Source: Flavobacterium macrobrachii
Lineage (GTDB): Bacteria; Bacteroidota; Bacteroidia; Flavobacteriales; Flavobacteriaceae
NCBI RefSeq assembly: GCF_014486675.1
Contig: NZ_JACTAC010000011.1
Coordinates: 1-59,017, forward strand
Direction: 5' to 3'
Length of the DNA: 59,017 nucleotides
Every line of letters starts with the position of its first letter. The stretch's first letter is position 1. This document shows, one piece after another, positions 24,866 to 34,334 of this stretch. The position numbers were made by a program, and so were the translations under genes. The notes beneath the pieces were generated by a model that made no database searches, was not told where the DNA came from, and was given only the letters and a program-made list of their open reading frames with translations.

Positions 24866-26521
24866 TTACATTTTTTCAAGTAATACGATGTTGTAATTCG
24901 TATCGATACTTATTTTTTCATTTTCAACTATTGCTGTTTTTCCAGAATAAGCATCTTTGACTTTGGTCCCATTTGCAAAAGTAGTACCTACGTTTATTTC
25001 TTTTTTACCAGATGGTAAATCTAAACCTACTACTACTTCGTCTTTGTAATTATTTTTTACGAAGGTACGACTAAAAACATAAGGATAGCTAGAAATTTGT
25101 TTATGAATTCCTGCGCCTATTGCTGGGTGATTGGCTCTAAATTGTCCTAACTTTTTATAATGCTCATGAATTTTATAGGTCGTTTTATTAAATTCAAATT
25201 CTTCCCAGTTCATAAAAGAACGTAGTGTAGCATCACCTTGTGTACCAGGAATATCTAACGGTCTAGATGTTTCATCACCATAATAAACTTGAGAAATTCC
25301 GGGAGTTAATAAGAGTTTTGTTCCTGCTTCAAAAATCTTTTCTCTTTGCTTGTCAAAGGGATATCCATCATCATGCGATGATATGTAATTCATTACGCTG
25401 TAGTCTTTTAAATCGTTTTGAAGTATCGAATTGTATTTTGAAAATAAGTCTTCATAATTCATTTTGGCTTCGTTTCTAAAATCAAAATTGATTAAACTAG
25501 AAAATCCATTTATAAAATAGTCTACCTTTTTGTCTCCAAAATCATAGAACTTTTTCCCGCTGATATTATAGCCATATACTTCACCAACGGTAAAGAACTT
25601 GTTATCGTCTAATACTTTTGCTGGATTATTTTTTTTGTATTCCTCAAAAGTTGATTGACAAACGGTTTCAAAATCTTTCCAAACATCTTCGTAAGTGTGT
25701 TTCACGGTATCAGCTCTGTAGCCATCGATTCCAAAATCGGCAATGTAATCTGCCAACCATTTCATGATATAATATCGAGGTGCACGAGGATAACCTGTTT
25801 TTTTAAAAAAAGCATTTAGTTCGGCTACTTCTTGTTCATAGCGTCCTTCTTTTTTCCATTTTTCAACGAGCATTGGTGGCAAAGAAACTTCTTTGTTGCT
25901 TTCAGTTAAAACGTCGGGAAGATTTTCAACTAACGTACAATTTATAAAAGTATCATACGAGTTATAAGTACATTTTGGCGAAGTTCTAACCCAATCGCTA
26001 GGAAAAACGGGATCCAATTCAGTAACTGGACCAGTATGATTGATTACTGCATCGAGTATAATTCTAATTCCTTTGGAATGAGCTTTATCTACTAATTCTT
26101 TTAAATCAGCGCGCGTACCATAACTTGGATCAATAGCTGTCCAATCTTTAGTCCAATAGCCATGAAAACCATAGGTGTTTCCAGTTCCTTCATCAACGCT
26201 GCCATGAATTTGCTCTACAACAGGTGTCATCCAAATCGCGTTGATACCCAAATCGGTAAAATAACCTTCGTCTAATTTTTGAATAACTCCGCGAATATCA
26301 CCGCCTTCAAACCCACGAAGTTTTCCTGTAGGTTTTGTTCGGTTAATAATTTTGTCATTCGCTGGATTGCCATTTTTAAAACGGTCAATTAATAGAAAAT
26401 AGACATTGGCACTTTCCCAAACAAAAGGTGTTTTAGATTGCTGTTTATAAGTTACTTCTTTGGTTGAATTACAGCTAATGAATAGGAGCGAAGCAGAAAT
26501 AGAAAGGATTATTTTTTTCAT
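24866..26521 (-). CDS. GH13 alpha-amylase lipoprotein (SusG-like)
   Basis: The 551-residue protein has a lipoprotein signal with Cys17 (LLFISC). All four GH13 regions are present: DAVINH (157-162), GYRADTVKH (267-275, nucleophile Asp271), GEVYG with acid/base Glu314, and HDD with stabiliser Asp384. A C-terminal beta domain ends at LLEKM. This matches the SusG-type amylases that act on starch or maltodextrin, anchored in the outer membrane, though the side of the membrane cannot be told. It follows the GH31 gene by 1 nt and is the last carbohydrate gene of the left arm. Family is certain; the linkage cut (alpha-1,4) is inferred. Confidence 0.9.
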   Translation of the reverse strand: MKKIILSISASLLFISCNSTKEVTYKQQSKTPFVWESANVYFLLIDRFKNGNPANDKIINRTKPTGKLRGFEGGDIRGVIQKLDEGYFTDLGINAIWMTPVVEQIHGSVDEGTGNTYGFHGYWTKDWTAIDPSYGTRADLKELVDKAHSKGIRIILDAVINHTGPVTELDPVFPSDWVRTSPKCTYNSYDTFINCTLVENLPDVLTESNKEVSLPPMLVEKWKKEGRYEQEVAELNAFFKKTGYPRAPRYYIMKWLADYIADFGIDGYRADTVKHTYEDVWKDFETVCQSTFEEYKKNNPAKVLDDNKFFTVGEVYGYNISGKKFYDFGDKKVDYFINGFSSLINFDFRNEAKMNYEDLFSKYNSILQNDLKDYSVMNYISSHDDGYPFDKQREKIFEAGTKLLLTPGISQVYYGDETSRPLDIPGTQGDATLRSFMNWEEFEFNKTTYKIHEHYKKLGQFRANHPAIGAGIHKQISSYPYVFSRTFVKNNYKDEVVVGLDLPSGKKEINVGTTFANGTKVKDAYSGKTAIVENEKISIDTNYNIVLLEKM

Positions 26522-26522
26522 T

Positions 26523-28943
26523 TTAAAATTCTAATTTAATTTCAGGGGTTGTATTTTTTAACCACGAGATGGGAACCATTATACTATTGTTTTCTTTCGT
26601 AAAAGAAGTAATTTTTCCGTCAATATAAATCGATTTTGGGTTACAATTGTGAATTTTTAGAGTAACAATTTTATCGATTGCATTATAGTTTTTTCCAATT
26701 TCTGTTTTCAAAGTCAAAATTGTGTTTTTAGATGTTGAAATTGATGTAAATGTCATGATTTCATAGGCATTATTTTCTATGCTATTTGTTGTTTTTCCAT
26801 CATCATGAAATAATTTATCGATAGTTGCCACACTACTTTCATCATAGTAATAGTGCAAATCAAAGTAGTTTAAAGAATAATCTGACATATTTTGAAGCGA
26901 TGTTTTCATTGGAATAAAACTACCACCACGAACGTAAGTAGGAATATTTTCTGAATTTACAGTTACAATTTGAGTAGTTCCAGCATCATATTTTTTACCA
27001 GTATAAAAATCAAACCAATTGGACGATTTTGGGAAATATACTTCTGTTGAAGTTACGCCTGCTTTTGTTATCGGTTTTATTAAAAAGTTATTTCCCCAAA
27101 GGTAACTTTCTTTTTCGTTTAATGCTTTTTCGTTTTTTGGTTCTTGAAAAAATATCGGACGCATCAATGGTATTCCTGAAACCGAGTTTTCATAGGCTAA
27201 AGTATAATTATAAGGCAGTAATTGATAGCGCAATGCTACAGCTTTTTTTGCAACTTCTTTTGTCGCGATATCTTTGTATACTACTTCTGAAGCGACATCA
27301 TCTTGAGCGTGCGGACGGAAAATTGGATTAAAAACACCATATTGCAGCCAACGCAAATATAATTCATTGTCATAATAATCACCAGCAAATCCGCCTAAAT
27401 CAGAGTGCATGTAAGCCATACCTTGCATTCCCATTTGTAAAGCTATTTCCATTTGCGATTGTAAACCACCCCAACTTCGAGAAACATCGCCACTCCAAGG
27501 TATCATTCCAAAACGTTGACTTCCAGAATATCCTGCTCGCATTAAAATAAACGGTCTTTGTTTTGGAAAATCTTTTTTATAACCGTCGGCAATGAGTTTT
27601 GCCCAATTGTGTCCATAGATATTGTGTACTTCATCAGCGGTTCCTCTTGCGGTATTGGCAAAGCTAGGAAACACTTCGGGTTCGCCTAAATCGCCCCAAA
27701 CACCGGCAACGCCTTGATTAATTAGTCGTTTATACACCTTCCAAAACCATGCTGAACCTTCCGGCTTGAATACATCAACAATTCCAGTATTCCCGAAATA
27801 GAAATCCCATGTTGCTGGTTTTCCATCTTTAAGTGTTGCTAGTACCTTTTTGTCTACCGTTTCCTGCCATTTAGATGAGGTAGTAAGAATGAATGGTTCT
27901 GTAATTAAAACGGTTTTTATTCCTTTTTCATTCAAATCGCTAATCATTTTATCAGGATTAGGAAAAGTATCTTTATCCCAATCGAGATTTCCCATTGTGC
28001 CTTGAACAGTTTTTCCAAACCAATACAAATCTAGAATTATGGCATCAACAGGGATTTTTTCATCTTGAAATTTCTTTATAGTTTTTTCTACTTGCTCTTG
28101 CGAACGGTAACCAAAACGGGAAGCAAAATTTCCAAACGACCATATTGGAGGTAATGGTTGATTTCCAGTTAATTTTGTATAATTTGAAATTAAATCTGTC
28201 CAAGTTTCGCCAACGATTACTTGATAGGTTTTTCTTCCTGAAATGGTTTCATATTCTAGGACATTATTTTTTTTACTATCTAAGTCTAAATAACCAATAG
28301 TAGCATTATCAAAATGAACGGCATATAATTTTGATGATAAAACCAGTGGAATGCAAAAATTCATCAGTTCAGCTTTTGTTTCGTAGCCATATTGTGCTCG
28401 GTTATAAAGTGCTAAACGGTTACCGCGTCTGTTCATTCCTAAAGCTCTTGCACCACCGCCAAAAAGGATTTCATCTGACGTGATGTTAAATTGTAACACT
28501 TCGGTAGAGTCGTAAACAATGTTTCCTTTTACGTTTTCCAATGGAATGTGTTTACGTTTTGCGTATCCTGATTTTTCTGAAAGGATTTCTTCATTATTAT
28601 TGAAATAGGAAATTTTGAATGGTGATTTTTGAATAACTATTTTTAAATTACTTGATTTCGAATAACATTCAATTGTGTTAATATTTTCTTTAAAAGAAAT
28701 ATCTTTTAACTTAGTTTTTAAGACAACGGCTTCCGAAGTGTAATTGTTTTTTTCTCCATTTGGTATAAATGATGTTTCAATGATTTTATCATTTAAAAAG
28801 TTTACTAGATAATATCCATCTGAAACTCTAACCGAAAATCCACTAGAAAGCTTTTCAATTTCAATGAATTTTCTATTTGCGTTTTGGGCAAATGATAAAG
28901 TTGTAATTAAAAAAATTAAAACAATTAAAACAATTTTTTTCAT
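26523..28943 (-). CDS. GH31 alpha-glucosidase
   Basis: The 806-residue exported enzyme has a signal peptide (MKKIVLIVLIFLITTLSFAQ). The N-terminal galactose-mutarotase-like domain covers about residues 22-250. The barrel contains GVWGDLGEPEVF with nucleophile Asp418 and WSGDVSRSW with acid/base Asp486, followed by proximal and distal beta-sandwich domains. GH31 alpha-glucosidases release glucose from the non-reducing ends of alpha-glucans; some instead act on other alpha-linked glycosides. A periplasmic location is likely. The esterase gene lies 70 nt upstream and the GH13 lipoprotein gene 1 nt downstream. Confidence 0.9.
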   Translation of the reverse strand: MKKIVLIVLIFLITTLSFAQNANRKFIEIEKLSSGFSVRVSDGYYLVNFLNDKIIETSFIPNGEKNNYTSEAVVLKTKLKDISFKENINTIECYSKSSNLKIVIQKSPFKISYFNNNEEILSEKSGYAKRKHIPLENVKGNIVYDSTEVLQFNITSDEILFGGGARALGMNRRGNRLALYNRAQYGYETKAELMNFCIPLVLSSKLYAVHFDNATIGYLDLDSKKNNVLEYETISGRKTYQVIVGETWTDLISNYTKLTGNQPLPPIWSFGNFASRFGYRSQEQVEKTIKKFQDEKIPVDAIILDLYWFGKTVQGTMGNLDWDKDTFPNPDKMISDLNEKGIKTVLITEPFILTTSSKWQETVDKKVLATLKDGKPATWDFYFGNTGIVDVFKPEGSAWFWKVYKRLINQGVAGVWGDLGEPEVFPSFANTARGTADEVHNIYGHNWAKLIADGYKKDFPKQRPFILMRAGYSGSQRFGMIPWSGDVSRSWGGLQSQMEIALQMGMQGMAYMHSDLGGFAGDYYDNELYLRWLQYGVFNPIFRPHAQDDVASEVVYKDIATKEVAKKAVALRYQLLPYNYTLAYENSVSGIPLMRPIFFQEPKNEKALNEKESYLWGNNFLIKPITKAGVTSTEVYFPKSSNWFDFYTGKKYDAGTTQIVTVNSENIPTYVRGGSFIPMKTSLQNMSDYSLNYFDLHYYYDESSVATIDKLFHDDGKTTNSIENNAYEIMTFTSISTSKNTILTLKTEIGKNYNAIDKIVTLKIHNCNPKSIYIDGKITSFTKENNSIMVPISWLKNTTPEIKLEF

Positions 28944-29013
28944 ATTTTTATTTTTTGAACCATTAAGGGTTTAAGTTACATTAAGATTTGACTTAATATC
29001 TAAAAGGTTTAAT

Positions 29014-29952
29014 TTATTTTCCAAACATAAATTCGATAGGAATGTTAATTCGTTTTTGCCAAGAAGCTTCCGAATGGTTTTCTCCTTCAAATTTAAGATT
29101 TTTATAATTTTCTGTTGTGTATCCTTTGGATTGTAGCACTTCGTCTATCCGATATTCGTATTTTAAATAACTTGCGTCTAGTGTTTCTGTTCCGTAATCG
29201 AAATAGATTTTGTGGTCTTTTGGATTGGGTAAATTTTTCTCCATGTAAGCAAAAAAACTTTCTGGAATTGGGTTGTTTTCAAAATCACGAAATCCTACCC
29301 AATGGGTTGATAAACATGCTGCTTTTCCAAAAACCTTTGGGTATTCGCAAATGGCATACATCGAAATCAATCCGCCCATACTTGAACCCATTATTGCGGT
29401 ATGTTTTGCATCGGTATAAACCGAATACTTTTTGTCAATGTATGGTTTTAATTCTTTGACGATAAACTTTAGATAATTGTCTGAATTAATATCTTCAATT
29501 TTTAAATTATAATTTAATTTTTGAGCTTCAACATAAATAAATTCTATTTTATCTTTTGAAAGTTGTAGCAACGGTTTTTTTGGGAATAAATCGCCATGAC
29601 GAAGATTTTTAATATTCCAAATGGCAACCACAATCATGTCTTCAATTTTATTTTCAGCATTTAATTTGGAAACAACTTCATCAACCATCCATTCTTGCTT
29701 GTTCCATGTTGACGATGAATCAAAAAGCATTTGTCCATCTTGCATGTACAAAACGCTGTATTTTTTATCCTCAGCATAATTGGATGGCAACCAAATATCG
29801 ACTGTTCTTGGCACAATAAATTTTGTGGGAAAGCTATCTATTCGATGGATAATTCCAGCAAATTTTTCTTTGTCAACTATTTGATGGCTTTCTATTTTGC
29901 TTTGCGCAAATGAAAAGGTTGTGATTAAAAATAGTAAAACAATTTTTTTCAT
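29014..29952 (-). CDS. Exported alpha/beta-hydrolase (putative esterase family)
   Basis: The 312-residue product has a signal peptide (MKKIVLLFLITTFSFAQ) and an esterase-D-like alpha/beta fold. The nucleophile elbow is GSSMGG (about 190-195), the acid is probably Asp in the FDYGTETLDASY stretch, and the catalytic His is in GENHSEASW near 289-297. It resembles the putative esterase family (including mycolyltransferase-like and feruloyl-esterase-like enzymes). It sits between two amylase-family genes, so an accessory de-esterification of plant glucan or a carbohydrate acyl group is inferred, not shown. A 22-bp inverted repeat precedes it. Confidence 0.8.
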   Translation of the reverse strand: MKKIVLLFLITTFSFAQSKIESHQIVDKEKFAGIIHRIDSFPTKFIVPRTVDIWLPSNYAEDKKYSVLYMQDGQMLFDSSSTWNKQEWMVDEVVSKLNAENKIEDMIVVAIWNIKNLRHGDLFPKKPLLQLSKDKIEFIYVEAQKLNYNLKIEDINSDNYLKFIVKELKPYIDKKYSVYTDAKHTAIMGSSMGGLISMYAICEYPKVFGKAACLSTHWVGFRDFENNPIPESFFAYMEKNLPNPKDHKIYFDYGTETLDASYLKYEYRIDEVLQSKGYTTENYKNLKFEGENHSEASWQKRINIPIEFMFGK

Positions 29953-29965
29953 TTTTCATTTTTTG

Positions 29966-30037
29966 AACCATTAAGTAATTAAGAAAAATTAAGTCAAATC
30001 ATAATGCAACTTAACTTTTCTTAATTACTTAATGGTT
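29966..30037. repeat. Long palindrome, AACCATTAAG family
   Basis: A 22-bp perfect inverted repeat (29966-29987 and 30016-30037, AACCATTAAGTAATTAAGAA type) surrounds a 28-bp centre that extends the stem. It fills the gap between the GH13 and esterase genes. Neither side has a clear T run in the minus-strand direction, so termination is not indicated. Relatives lie at 49416-49482 and, as a half copy, at 28959-28968. Confidence 0.75.
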
Positions 30038-30044
30038 TGTTTTT

Positions 30045-31871
30045 TTATCTTAATTCTAAAATTAATGCCGATTTTCCTTCGATGGAAATTTCATTTTTTA
30101 AATCAAAAGAAGCATTTCCTAAAACGTCTTTTCCTGAAGTATAGTTTTTGATATTTTCTAGGAAACGATTGGTTTTGATGGTTTGTTTTTCGGGATTATT
30201 GTTGATGATAATCATTACCGTTTCTTTTTCATTATAACGGAAATAGACATAAACGTTGTTTTCTGGTATATAATGAGTAGTTTTTCCTGAATGAATAACC
30301 GATTTATTTTTTCTCCAATTTAATAGTTTTGACGTAAAATCGAAGTATTGTTTCTGAACATCGGTTCTTCCTGAAGCTGTGAAAGCGTTGTTTTTGTCGC
30401 CATTCCATCCGCCAGGAAAATCTTGTCGAATATCAGCATCGCCTTTGTCTTTGTTTCCTGCCATACCAATTTCGGAACCATAATAAATCTGAGGAATTCC
30501 TCGAATCGTTGCTAACAAAGTCATAGCCAATTGGTATTTTTTGAAATCGGGATATAAATGGTTGAAACGTTGCGTATCGTGATTTTCAATAAAGGTTAAA
30601 ATATTGTCAATGTTTGGATATAAGAAATCGTTGGTAAAATTTTGATATACTTTGATGATTCCTTTATCCCAAGTAGCTTGGTCTTCATTGAAAGTGGAAC
30701 TAATCGCTTCGTGCAACGTGAAATCCATTACCGAAGGCAAATAGGAATTAAAGTTTTGAATAGCGCCAATTTTACTGTCTTTTTGCCAATAAGCCATTTG
30801 AGCTTGGTCGTTCATCCAAACTTCGCCAACAATGTTAAAATGTGGATATTCGTCTGTGATTGCTTTTGTCCATTTGGCAATTCCTTCTTTGTCATTATAG
30901 GAATAAGTATCTACTCGAAAACCATCTAAATCGGCATATTCAATCCACCAAATAGCGTTTTGAGTAAGATAGTTTAAAACCAATGGATTAGATTGATTTA
31001 AATCGGGCATTGATTTTACAAACCAACCATCCATACAATGTGCTGCATCTCTTTTTGAAGCATTTGCATCAAATTGGGTTGTCATTCTGTAGTTGGAATT
31101 GGTAAATTCTGGAAATTGGTGAATCCAATCGCGCGTTGGCAAATCGTTTATCATCCAATGTTTCCAACCCCAATGATTGGTTACATAATCCATAATGTTT
31201 TTCATGCCTTTTTTGTGTAATTCTTGGCTCATTCGAAGATAATCTTCGTTAGTTCCATATCTTGGATCGATTTTATACACATCGGATTGTCCATAGGTGT
31301 GATAAGAATATCGTTCGTCATTATCTTCACAAAGTGGTGTTGACCAAATGGCTGTTGCGCCAAGTTCGTGGATATAATTGATGTTTTTGATAATTCCTAC
31401 GATGTCACCACCATGTCTTCCGCCAGGTAAATCGCGATTGTATTTTTCGGTTACTGATGGATGACTGTCGTTGTTTGGGTTTCCGTTAGCAAATCTATCT
31501 GGCATTAAAAGATACATTACGTCAGAACTGTTGTAACTTTCGCGGAAGCGTGAGTTTTCTTTGCGTTGTTTGAGTTCGTAGTTTTTAGTAAATGATTTTT
31601 TGCCGTTTTTGAAAGTGAAAACGATGTTTTGAGCACTTAGATTTTTGGTGTCAATAGTAACGAAAACATAGTTTGGGTTTTCGGTTTTTTGAATTCCTTT
31701 GATGATGATGCCATTAGAAACAGAAACTTCATTTTGAGCAATGTTTTTTCCATAGAACATTATTTGCACGTCGGAACGGTTCATGTCACTCCACCAAAAT
31801 GGCGGTTCAACTTTGTCAACTTGTGCGAAAGTTGTTATTGTAAACAGAAGTAATAGAAGTGCTTTTTTCAT
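30045..31871 (-). CDS. GH13 neopullulanase/cyclomaltodextrinase-like, periplasmic (SusA-like)
   Basis: The 608-residue enzyme has a signal peptide (MKKALLLLLFTITTFAQ). An N-terminal cyclomaltodextrinase-N type beta domain covers about 20-100. The barrel has DYVTNH (228-233), GFRVDTYSY (nucleophile Asp321), GEVWM (Glu350) and IENHDTQR (His431-Asp432). The layout fits SusA-like periplasmic neopullulanases, which cleave imported maltodextrins into maltose and glucose. It lies 64 nt downstream of the GH65 gene, but a terminator-like hairpin separates them. All catalytic residues are intact. Confidence 0.9.
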   Translation of the reverse strand: MKKALLLLLFTITTFAQVDKVEPPFWWSDMNRSDVQIMFYGKNIAQNEVSVSNGIIIKGIQKTENPNYVFVTIDTKNLSAQNIVFTFKNGKKSFTKNYELKQRKENSRFRESYNSSDVMYLLMPDRFANGNPNNDSHPSVTEKYNRDLPGGRHGGDIVGIIKNINYIHELGATAIWSTPLCEDNDERYSYHTYGQSDVYKIDPRYGTNEDYLRMSQELHKKGMKNIMDYVTNHWGWKHWMINDLPTRDWIHQFPEFTNSNYRMTTQFDANASKRDAAHCMDGWFVKSMPDLNQSNPLVLNYLTQNAIWWIEYADLDGFRVDTYSYNDKEGIAKWTKAITDEYPHFNIVGEVWMNDQAQMAYWQKDSKIGAIQNFNSYLPSVMDFTLHEAISSTFNEDQATWDKGIIKVYQNFTNDFLYPNIDNILTFIENHDTQRFNHLYPDFKKYQLAMTLLATIRGIPQIYYGSEIGMAGNKDKGDADIRQDFPGGWNGDKNNAFTASGRTDVQKQYFDFTSKLLNWRKNKSVIHSGKTTHYIPENNVYVYFRYNEKETVMIIINNNPEKQTIKTNRFLENIKNYTSGKDVLGNASFDLKNEISIEGKSALILELR

Positions 31872-31884
31872 TTTATAAACAATT

Positions 31885-31921
31885 AAAAAACCCTGTCAGA
31901 GTTTAAAACGCTGACAGGGTT
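31885..31921 (-). terminator. Intra-operon hairpin terminator, CCCTGTCAGAG type (copy 2)
   Basis: AACCCTGTCAG pairs with CTGACAGGGTT, extended by GTTT/AAAC pairing, and is followed on the minus strand by six T residues (31885-31890). It lies between the GH65 and GH13 genes, 13 nt before the GH13 start codon. Copy 1 is at 4887-4919. Confidence 0.8.
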
Positions 31922-31935
31922 AGTGTTAGGTTAAT

Positions 31936-34236
31936 TTAAACCGTTACCAAACTATTCGGTTCAACTAAAATTTCTTTTCCGTTTACAAAAACTGGAATTG
32001 CAGTTTCGCCTTCCAAAGTGAAATTGGTTTCGTTTTGATGAACGGCTACTTTTAATATTTGGTTTCTGAAATTGATTTTAAATGAATAACCATTCCATTC
32101 TTTTGGAATTCTTGGTTCAAAATGTAATGAGTTATTTTTTACACGCATTCCACCAAAACCTTCTACAATACTCATCCAAGTACCAGCCATAGAAGTAATA
32201 TGCAAACCTTCTTCTACTTCTTTATTGTAATCATCTAAATCCAATCGAGAAGTTCGTAAATAGAATGTATACGCTTGTTCCATTCTTCCTAAAACAGCAG
32301 CTTGAATTGAGTGAACACAAGGTGAAAGCGAACTTTCATGAACAGTAAACGGTTCGTAGAAATCGAAATGTTTTTCTAATTGTTCTTTGCTAAAATGATC
32401 TTCAAAGAAATAGAAACCCTGCAAGGTATCGGCTTGTTTGATATATGGCGAACGAAGAATTCTATCCCAAGACCATTTTTGATTTATTGGTCGTTGGGTT
32501 TTGTCTAAATCGTGAACTTTTACTAATTCTTTATCTAAAAAACCATCTTGTTGAAGGTAAACATCATGTTCTTCCGAATAAGGAAAATACATTTTGTCTG
32601 CTACTTTTTTCCAATGAGCAATTTCGGCATCGTCAAGATTAACTTTGCTCATTATTCGAGAATAATCGGCTGAATATTCGTTTTGAACTTTGTTGATTTG
32701 TTCAATTGTATAATCGATACACCATTTGGCTAAATAATTGGTGTAGAAATTATTGTTAACGTTGTTTTCATATTCATTTGGACCAGTTACGCCTAGAATT
32801 ACATATTGGTTTCTGTAAGTTGAATACGTTGCTCTTTGGTGCCAAAAACGGGCAATTCCAATAAGAACTTCCAATCCTTTTTCTGGAATATAACTGTAAT
32901 CGCCAGTAAATCGATGATAGTTGAAAATAGCAAAAGCGATGGCGCCATTTCTATGAATTTCTTCAAAAGTGATTTCCCATTCGTTGTGACATTCTTCTCC
33001 ATTCATGGTAACCATTGGATATAAAGCTGCACCATTTGTAAAGCCTAATTTTCCTGCATTTTCAATAGCTTTGTCCAATTGGTTATAACGATAAGCCAAA
33101 AGATTTCGAGCAACTTGCTGGTCTTTTGTAGCCATGTAAAAAGGAATACAATAGGCTTCGGTATCCCAATAGGTCGAACCGCCATATTTTTCGCCTGTAA
33201 ATCCTTTTGGACCAATGTTTAATCGGCTGTCTTTTCCAAGATATGTTTGGTTTAGTTGGAAAATATTGAAACGAATACCTTGTTGTGCTTTTACATCGCC
33301 ATCAATAGTAATATCGCTCATTTCCCAGATTTTTGCCCAAGCTTGTTTTTGGCTTTCTACTAAATTAGTAAAACCTATTTTCAAACCTTCGGCAATTACA
33401 TTTTGTGCTGCTTTTTGCGTGTTTTCATGGTTCATTGAAACCGTATAACCACCTAGTTTTTGGATGGATGCTGTTTGTCCATTTGCAACAGCAACTTCGT
33501 ATGTGAATTCGACTTTCTCGTTGTTTTTTTCAATATTTACAGGCAATGCATTTGTGTTTTCACCGTTAAGTAAAATAGCATTTTGCATAAACGTTGTAGC
33601 AGTAAAATGAGTTTTGAAAGTTCTTGCCGTAACAAAAGCCTCGTTGTTGTTGTGCTGAACGTTCAATGGTTCCCAAAATTTTTCTTCCCAGTTGGCATCT
33701 TCGTTGTGAACGCCAGCATCGACATAAGGTTTGAAAACAATTTTGGCATCAGCATTTGGTGTTATTTCATAATTGATAACACCTAATTCATCTAAATCTA
33801 AAGATAGAAAACGCGTTACTTTAACTGCAATCTCTAATCCGTTTTGCATTTTGGCATTGAAAGAACGATAGTAAATTCCTTCTTTCATGTTCAACTCACG
33901 CTTGAAATTTGAAACCGATTGACATTTGGCTAAATCTAAATTTTCGCCATTAATTTCTATTTTGATACCAATCCAGTTTGGAGCATTCAAGACTTTGGCA
34001 AAATATTCTGGATAACCGTTTTTCCACCAACCCACTTTTGTTTTATCAGGATAATAAATTCCGGCAATATAACTTCCTTGGAATGTTTTTTCGGAATAAT
34101 ATTCTTCAAAATTTGCGCGTTGTCCCATTGCGCCATTACCAATACTGAATAAACTTTCAGAAGATTTTACTCTTTCGGCATCAAATCCTTCTTCAATAAT
34201 CGACCAGTTATCTGGTTTGATATAATCTTGGTTCAT
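31936..34236 (-). CDS. GH65 maltose (or related alpha-glucoside) phosphorylase
   Basis: The 766-residue protein begins with the GH65 motif SLFSIGNGAMGQRANFEEYY. It contains the catalytic block ECHNEWEITFEEIHRNG at about 415-431 (with the general acid Glu) and GVTGPNEYENNVNNN downstream. It has no signal peptide, so it is cytosolic. GH65 enzymes split maltose, kojibiose or trehalose with phosphate into beta-glucose-1-phosphate and glucose. Maltose is the likely substrate here because pgmB and a maltose-type MFS carrier are the two genes upstream. The gene is separated from pgmB by 98 nt. Confidence 0.9.
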   Translation of the reverse strand: MNQDYIKPDNWSIIEEGFDAERVKSSESLFSIGNGAMGQRANFEEYYSEKTFQGSYIAGIYYPDKTKVGWWKNGYPEYFAKVLNAPNWIGIKIEINGENLDLAKCQSVSNFKRELNMKEGIYYRSFNAKMQNGLEIAVKVTRFLSLDLDELGVINYEITPNADAKIVFKPYVDAGVHNEDANWEEKFWEPLNVQHNNNEAFVTARTFKTHFTATTFMQNAILLNGENTNALPVNIEKNNEKVEFTYEVAVANGQTASIQKLGGYTVSMNHENTQKAAQNVIAEGLKIGFTNLVESQKQAWAKIWEMSDITIDGDVKAQQGIRFNIFQLNQTYLGKDSRLNIGPKGFTGEKYGGSTYWDTEAYCIPFYMATKDQQVARNLLAYRYNQLDKAIENAGKLGFTNGAALYPMVTMNGEECHNEWEITFEEIHRNGAIAFAIFNYHRFTGDYSYIPEKGLEVLIGIARFWHQRATYSTYRNQYVILGVTGPNEYENNVNNNFYTNYLAKWCIDYTIEQINKVQNEYSADYSRIMSKVNLDDAEIAHWKKVADKMYFPYSEEHDVYLQQDGFLDKELVKVHDLDKTQRPINQKWSWDRILRSPYIKQADTLQGFYFFEDHFSKEQLEKHFDFYEPFTVHESSLSPCVHSIQAAVLGRMEQAYTFYLRTSRLDLDDYNKEVEEGLHITSMAGTWMSIVEGFGGMRVKNNSLHFEPRIPKEWNGYSFKINFRNQILKVAVHQNETNFTLEGETAIPVFVNGKEILVEPNSLVTV

Positions 34237-34334
34237 TTTTATTTTGATTTAAAGATTTTTGGATGTAAAGATTTAAAGACTTTTGCTTCAAATAATTGTT
34301 TTCCTAAATCACTAATTTTTATTTTTCTGTTGTT

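Noticed and set aside
34237..34334. Repeated AAAGATTT motifs between the GH65 and pgmB genes as a regulatory element
   Set aside because: Only short AT-rich repeats; no palindrome or promoter consensus could be supported.
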